From contig CAKUGH010000063.1 in NCBI GenBank assembly GCA_934654605.1, forward strand, positions 1 through 8,278: a DNA stretch of 8,278 nt, read 5' to 3'. Below the pieces are notes generated by a model. It did no database searches and was not told where the DNA came from. It saw nothing but the letters and a program-made list of their open reading frames with translations. Positions 5,239 to 8,278 of the stretch are shown one piece after another (positions within the stretch are counted from its first letter, which is position 1; each line of letters starts with the position of its first letter). This DNA comes from an uncultured Collinsella sp. (lineage in GTDB: Bacteria > Actinomycetota > Coriobacteriia > Coriobacteriales > Coriobacteriaceae). The position numbers and the translations under genes were made by a program.

Positions 5239-5961
5239 TTATTTCTCGTCCGACTTATCGGTCTTGGTCGGAGCCTCGAAGCGGTAGCCGACACCGTGGA
5301 CGGTGTAGAGCCACTTGGGCTTCTTGGGGTCGTCGCCCAGCTTGGCGCGAAGGTTCTTCACGTGGCTGTCGATGGTGCGCTCGTAACCCTCAAAGTCGTA
5401 GCCGAGCACCTTCTCGACCAGCTCCATGCGGTTGTAGACGCGGCCGGGGTGGCGGGCAAGCGTGGTGAGCAGCTTGAACTCGGAAGCCGTCAGGTCGACT
5501 TCCTTGCCCTCGACCAAAATCTTGTGGCCCGAGATGTCAATGACCAGATCGCCAAAGTCGAGCACCTCGACGGCCGGCTCATCGGCCTGGTGGGCACGGC
5601 GGAACAAGGCGCGTACGCGCGCGACAAGCTCGCGCGGCGAGAACGGCTTGATCAGGTAGTCGTCGGCACCGAGCTCGAGGCCGATAATACGGTCCTCGAT
5701 CTCGCCCTTGGCCGTCAGCATAATGATGGGGACATCCGAGGTGTCGCGAATGGTGCGGCAAACGCGCTCGCCGGGAATCTTAGGGAGCATGAGGTCGAGC
5801 ACGACCAGGTCGAACTGATGCTTCTCGAACTCCTCGATAGCGGACTGGCCGTCGCCCACGCCCACAACCCAATAGCCCTCGCGCTCGAGATAGGCAGCGA
5901 CAGCGTCACGGATTGCCTTCTCATCCTCGACCAGCAGAATCTTTTTTGCATCTGAAGCCAT
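5239..5961 (-). CDS. OmpR/PhoB-family response regulator
   Basis: The 240-residue DNA-binding regulator is the partner of the kinase that follows 12 bp later. The receiver domain (about 6-122) has the acidic pair Glu12/Asp13, phosphoacceptor Asp56 in VVLDLMLP, Thr83 in MLTAK and Lys105 in LIKPFSP. The C-terminal winged helix (about 131-228) has the recognition-helix region RTIDSHVKNLRAKLG (195-209) and the wing TVHGVGYRF. All switch residues are present, so it should respond to phosphorylation. The longest frame starts at a TTG at 5982. I chose the ATG at 5961 because a G-rich Shine-Dalgarno (AGGGGGG) lies 7 nt upstream and the shorter form begins, as usual, just before KKILLVEDE. The charged tail (KTDKSDEK) is not part of the fold. 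Confidence 0.95.
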   Translation of the reverse strand: MASDAKKILLVEDEKAIRDAVAAYLEREGYWVVGVGDGQSAIEEFEKHQFDLVVLDLMLPKIPGERVCRTIRDTSDVPIIMLTAKGEIEDRIIGLELGADDYLIKPFSPRELVARVRALFRRAHQADEPAVEVLDFGDLVIDISGHKILVEGKEVDLTASEFKLLTTLARHPGRVYNRMELVEKVLGYDFEGYERTIDSHVKNLRAKLGDDPKKPKWLYTVHGVGYRFEAPTKTDKSDEK

Positions 5962-6026
5962 AACACGGCCCCCCTGTCTCAATTAGCTAAGAACAAGCTC
6001 ATTTTAACGCACCTGAGCCCACCGGG

Positions 6027-6044
6027 TATCGCATGGGTGCGATA
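6027..6044. other. Perfect 7-bp hairpin upstream of the response regulator
   Basis: TATCGCA / TGCGATA pair around a 4-nt loop in the 153-bp gap between the lipoprotein stop and the regulator start. GAGC/GCTC (6015-6018, 6045-6048) can extend it with an asymmetric bulge. No T-run follows on either strand, so it is not a standard terminator. It could be a binding site or an mRNA structure. No convincing promoter for the two-component pair was found in this gap, apart from a TAAAAT without a good -35. Confidence 0.4.
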
Positions 6045-6114
6045 GCTCGGCGGGCGGCACTCATAGTCACAACGCGCTTATTCCCCTGTCGACGCCTTTT
6101 TAACCCCTCGGAGA

Positions 6115-7326
6115 CTAAAGAGAGAACAAGCGAGCGGTAACCGTCTCGGGAATTCCCTGACTGTTTCGCACCGTTGCGTACGTTAAGAACGAGTTCGATT
6201 TACCCGCCGTAGCAGGATAATCGCCATACTCCAGGGCTCGGTCGGGCGACAGAAGCGAGCCGTAGGTCTTAGCCGAAGTGTCAATCAAAAAATGCGACGC
6301 CTGAACTTTAACCAGGTATTTATTTTTCCTTCCCGCAGCGCACGCGAGCGGCTCACGCGAAAGGAAGAGGTACGGCCCGCCCTCGTTACCGATATAGGTG
6401 CCCATATTGCCCAGGCTACCCACACCGCTATACGTCGCCTCAATGGAGAACACGAAGGTGTCGCCCATATACACGGCCTCGAAAGGCGAAACCGATGAAG
6501 GAAGCACCAGCTGAGCTCGCTTCGTGTTGTTGCCGTCAGTCAGGTCGATCGCCGTCATACCGTAATAGACGCCCTCATCATTGTGCACGCGGGGCGAGAT
6601 GGTCAGGATGCCGTCGCTCACACGCGGGGCGGATGCGAAGCGGCCCGTCGACTTCCAAATAGTCTCAGGCTTGGACTCGCTGGGCGACTGGCGATAGCAG
6701 TACGAATCGTTACTCGTCTTGCTGCCGCCGGACGAAGGCATCTTATACCAGATGACCGACGACCCATACGCTGTGAAGAGCGGCGGATCGTAGTTTTCGC
6801 CACCGCGGTCGAGCTCGACAGCGGTGGCGGTAAGGGAGGAGCCTGCAAGGTTTTGCGCATAGAGTTTCCAAGACGCATTGGCAAAGTTCATCTCGACCCA
6901 CGCGAACACGCCATCACCCGCGCGAACGTCGTAAAACGCGTACCCGGTACCCTCGATGGGGTCCTCGATAAGCGTGGTGAGCGAGCCATCGCCCAGGTTG
7001 AGCACACCAAGCGTATTGGCATGCAGGGCAGAAGCAGGCGCCATCATCGCGGCAGCGTAGTCACCATCGCAGTAGTACAGCAGCGTGCCCAGCGGCAGCG
7101 TCCACGAGGCCGTGGGCTCAAGATCGATATCAACAGCTTCGTACTCATCAGTGATCGAGACAATCTTCGAATCGTCCTTGATAACCTGCGGCTCGCCGGC
7201 GGCGTCATCACTCGTGCCCGTTTTTTTCGAGCATCCGGCCAGTACGGCAGCAGCACCGGTAGCAGCACCACCCAGCACAAAACCTCGACGCGTTATTCCA
7301 TTCTTAAAGCGATCAGCGATGCCCAT
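6115..7326 (-). CDS. Tat-exported lipoprotein of unknown function
   Basis: The 403-residue product starts MGIADRFKNGITRRGFVLGG: a twin-arginine motif (RRGF, Arg13-Arg14), a hydrophobic stretch, then a lipobox LAGC with Cys32 as the likely lipidated residue. It should be folded in the cytoplasm, exported by Tat and anchored on the outer face of the membrane. The mature part has repeated short strands with aromatic and glycine residues (GVFAWVEM, SSVIWYKM, GDTFVFSIE, NSFLTYATV), suggesting an all-beta, possibly propeller-like, fold; this is inferred by eye. I see no catalytic motif. The ATG overlaps the upstream TSCPD gene's stop (TAATG), giving translational coupling and fixing the start at 7326 rather than the longer frame from 7380. 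A weak GAGAT precedes it. Confidence 0.87.
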   Translation of the reverse strand: MGIADRFKNGITRRGFVLGGAATGAAAVLAGCSKKTGTSDDAAGEPQVIKDDSKIVSITDEYEAVDIDLEPTASWTLPLGTLLYYCDGDYAAAMMAPASALHANTLGVLNLGDGSLTTLIEDPIEGTGYAFYDVRAGDGVFAWVEMNFANASWKLYAQNLAGSSLTATAVELDRGGENYDPPLFTAYGSSVIWYKMPSSGGSKTSNDSYCYRQSPSESKPETIWKSTGRFASAPRVSDGILTISPRVHNDEGVYYGMTAIDLTDGNNTKRAQLVLPSSVSPFEAVYMGDTFVFSIEATYSGVGSLGNMGTYIGNEGGPYLFLSREPLACAAGRKNKYLVKVQASHFLIDTSAKTYGSLLSPDRALEYGDYPATAGKSNSFLTYATVRNSQGIPETVTARLFSL

Positions 7327-7589
7327 TAGGCGATCTCGGCGCGAGCGGCCTCGATGGCGCGCGTGAGCTGATCGGCACACGAGGTCTTCTTCATGCCGCA
7401 GGTATTACCCGCGAGAACCTCGATCACACGGTCGGCAGGAGCGCCTTCGACCAGCCTGGAGATGGCCTTGAGGTTGCCGTCGCAGCCTCCGGTAAATTCG
7501 ACACCCAGCACCTTGCTGCCGTCGTCAGAAAGATTAAGGTGAATATTGCGAGCACACACGCCCTGCGGCTTGTAGTCAAAACTAATCAT
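7326..7589 (-). CDS. TIGR03905-family TSCPD-domain protein
   Basis: This small protein of 87 residues is essentially one TSCPD domain, the cysteine-bearing module also found at the end of B12-dependent ribonucleotide reductases. Four cysteines stand at family positions: Cys12 (GVCARNI), Cys36 (GGCDGNLKAISRLVEG), Cys64 (NTCGMK) and Cys71 (TSCADQL). They could bind a metal or act in redox chemistry, but the function of the stand-alone family is not known to me. The name-giving TSCPD is TSCAD here. A GAGGGG about 6 nt before the ATG at 7589 is a good ribosome binding site. Its stop overlaps the lipoprotein start, so the two are made together. Confidence 0.9.
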   Translation of the reverse strand: MISFDYKPQGVCARNIHLNLSDDGSKVLGVEFTGGCDGNLKAISRLVEGAPADRVIEVLAGNTCGMKKTSCADQLTRAIEAARAEIA

Positions 7590-7633
7590 TGAGATCCCCT
7601 CTCATAAAGATATTTCAGGAGTCTATTATCCCC

Positions 7634-7659
7634 GCCCGCGCCGATTTATGGTCGCGGGC
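7634..7659. other. GC-rich hairpin in the leader of the TSCPD gene
   Basis: A 7-bp stem GCCCGCG / CGCGGGC closes a 12-nt loop, 44 bp upstream of the TSCPD start. No T-run follows on the minus strand (GGGGATAATAG follows instead), so it is at most a weak terminator for the diguanylate cyclase or a leader structure. GATAAT just after it could be a -10 box, but no good -35 sits at the right distance. Confidence 0.35.
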
Positions 7660-7680
7660 ACCGATTCAACATCCTACGAT

Positions 7681-7716
7681 GCGCGGACGAGCGAGGGCAA
7701 GATTAGCAGTCCGCGC
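7681..7716 (-). other. Inverted repeat around the diguanylate cyclase stop codon
   Basis: GCGCGGAC (7681-7688) and GTCCGCGC (7709-7716) form a perfect 8-bp stem with a 20-nt loop that contains the TAA stop (7705-7703). There is no T-run on the minus strand after it. It may protect the mRNA 3' end or act as a weak terminator. Confidence 0.35.
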
Positions 7717-8278
7717 CCTGTGCGTGGACTACACGCTTCTCACGATACATATTGTGGTCGGCAACGCGATATACATCGGCAAGCGTATTTCCAGCCGTCT
7801 CGACGGTCGCCACGCCAATCGACGCGCTGACCGTTAGGACTTCATCGCTCACCGCGGCAAGACCGAGACGAATATCTTGTTCCAGTCCGAGCGCGGACTC
7901 GCCGTCAGTATGGGGGCAAACCAGCAAAAACTCGTCGCCGCCAACGCGCATCGGCAGGCAGTCCGTACCAGCCACCCGCAGCAGCACGGACGCTGTCCGT
8001 CGCAGCAGCTCATCTCCCATCTCGTGACCATGGATGTCATTGGTCCGCTTAAGATAATTGCAGTCCAGCATGATCACGCTCACCGGCAAGTCCTCATTCA
8101 CCAGGCCATCTCCGCGCGATTCAAGATAGTTGCGGTTGCGAAGCCCTGTCAGCTTATCTTGGTATGACAGCTCCTCGGCATGCTTGACCATCGATATGTT
8201 GTGCGTCGCCACGACGACCGATTCCAGCCGGCCTTGCTCGTCGCGATGCTGGGGGACGACCTGCAGCGAATACCAAGT
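7703..8278 (-). CDS. PAS-GGDEF diguanylate cyclase, C-terminal part (cut by right edge)
   Basis: The 191 visible residues continue in frame to the right edge, so a GTG at 8212 is internal rather than the start. Residues 1-30 (WYSLQVVPQHRDEQGRLESV, then VVATHNIS) look like the end of a PAS sensor domain, followed by a linker helix. A GGDEF domain follows: DKLTGLRNRNY (41-51), the metal-binding Asp72 in MLDCNYLKRTND, Asn80, the GHEMGD segment (84-89), the intact RVGGDEF (111-117) and the C-terminal ADHNMYREK (173-181). It should make cyclic di-GMP from two GTP. The usual RxxD product-inhibition site six residues before GGDEF is absent (Gly104 and Cys107 occupy the Arg and Asp positions). The N-terminus, possibly with more sensor domains, lies outside the window. 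Confidence 0.93.
   Translation of the reverse strand, partial: TWYSLQVVPQHRDEQGRLESVVVATHNISMVKHAEELSYQDKLTGLRNRNYLESRGDGLVNEDLPVSVIMLDCNYLKRTNDIHGHEMGDELLRRTASVLLRVAGTDCLPMRVGGDEFLLVCPHTDGESALGLEQDIRLGLAAVSDEVLTVSASIGVATVETAGNTLADVYRVADHNMYREKRVVHAQGADC

Noticed and set aside
6583..7329. Plus-strand frame of 248 codons opposite the lipoprotein
   Set aside because: The minus strand has a Tat signal, a lipobox and a coupled start; the plus frame is Arg-rich shadow sequence.

Overview
The window looks like a piece of chromosome from a moderately GC-rich actinobacterium, most probably a gut Coriobacteriia member of the Collinsella type. This placement is inferred from protein character: a Tat-exported lipoprotein beside a TIGR03905/TSCPD protein, an actinobacterial-style two-component pair, GTG starts and codons ending in G or C. 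No database search was possible. Every supported gene reads right to left on the minus strand; the long plus-strand open frames are antisense shadows.

In transcription order (right to left): the right edge holds the C-terminal part of a PAS-GGDEF diguanylate cyclase (7703-8278). A small four-cysteine TSCPD-domain protein follows (7326-7589), joined by a TAATG stop/start overlap to a Tat-type lipoprotein of unknown function (6115-7326). After about 150 bp comes an OmpR-family response regulator (5239-5961) and, 12 bp on, its histidine kinase (3661-5226). Then purC (2664-3551) abuts, as TAAGTG, a small two-helix membrane protein (2088-2663), which ends at a strong intrinsic terminator (2027-2057). 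Next is an M29 metallo-aminopeptidase (718-1998). Its last codons contain the -35 box of a promoter for tRNA-Lys(UUU) (614-689), which has its own terminator (575-605).

Downstream of the tRNA the sequence is unusual. The tRNA 3' end, its terminator and a T-loop-like GTTCGAAC motif occur twice, as an 82-bp direct repeat 176 bp apart (376-457 and 552-633). Between the copies lies a 94-bp very GC-rich spacer of small hairpins built on a repeated GCTC(N)CGC core. Beyond it is AT-richer DNA with coding-like debris. At the left edge there may be the start of another minus-strand gene (1-198), which I do not recognise.

Functionally this is mostly housekeeping (purine synthesis, peptide turnover, lysine tRNA) interleaved with signalling (c-di-GMP, two-component) and cell-envelope genes. 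The parts least explained by known families are the repeat/hairpin structure 3' of the tRNA and the TSCPD-lipoprotein pair. Several start codons were placed by ribosome binding sites rather than by the longest open frame.
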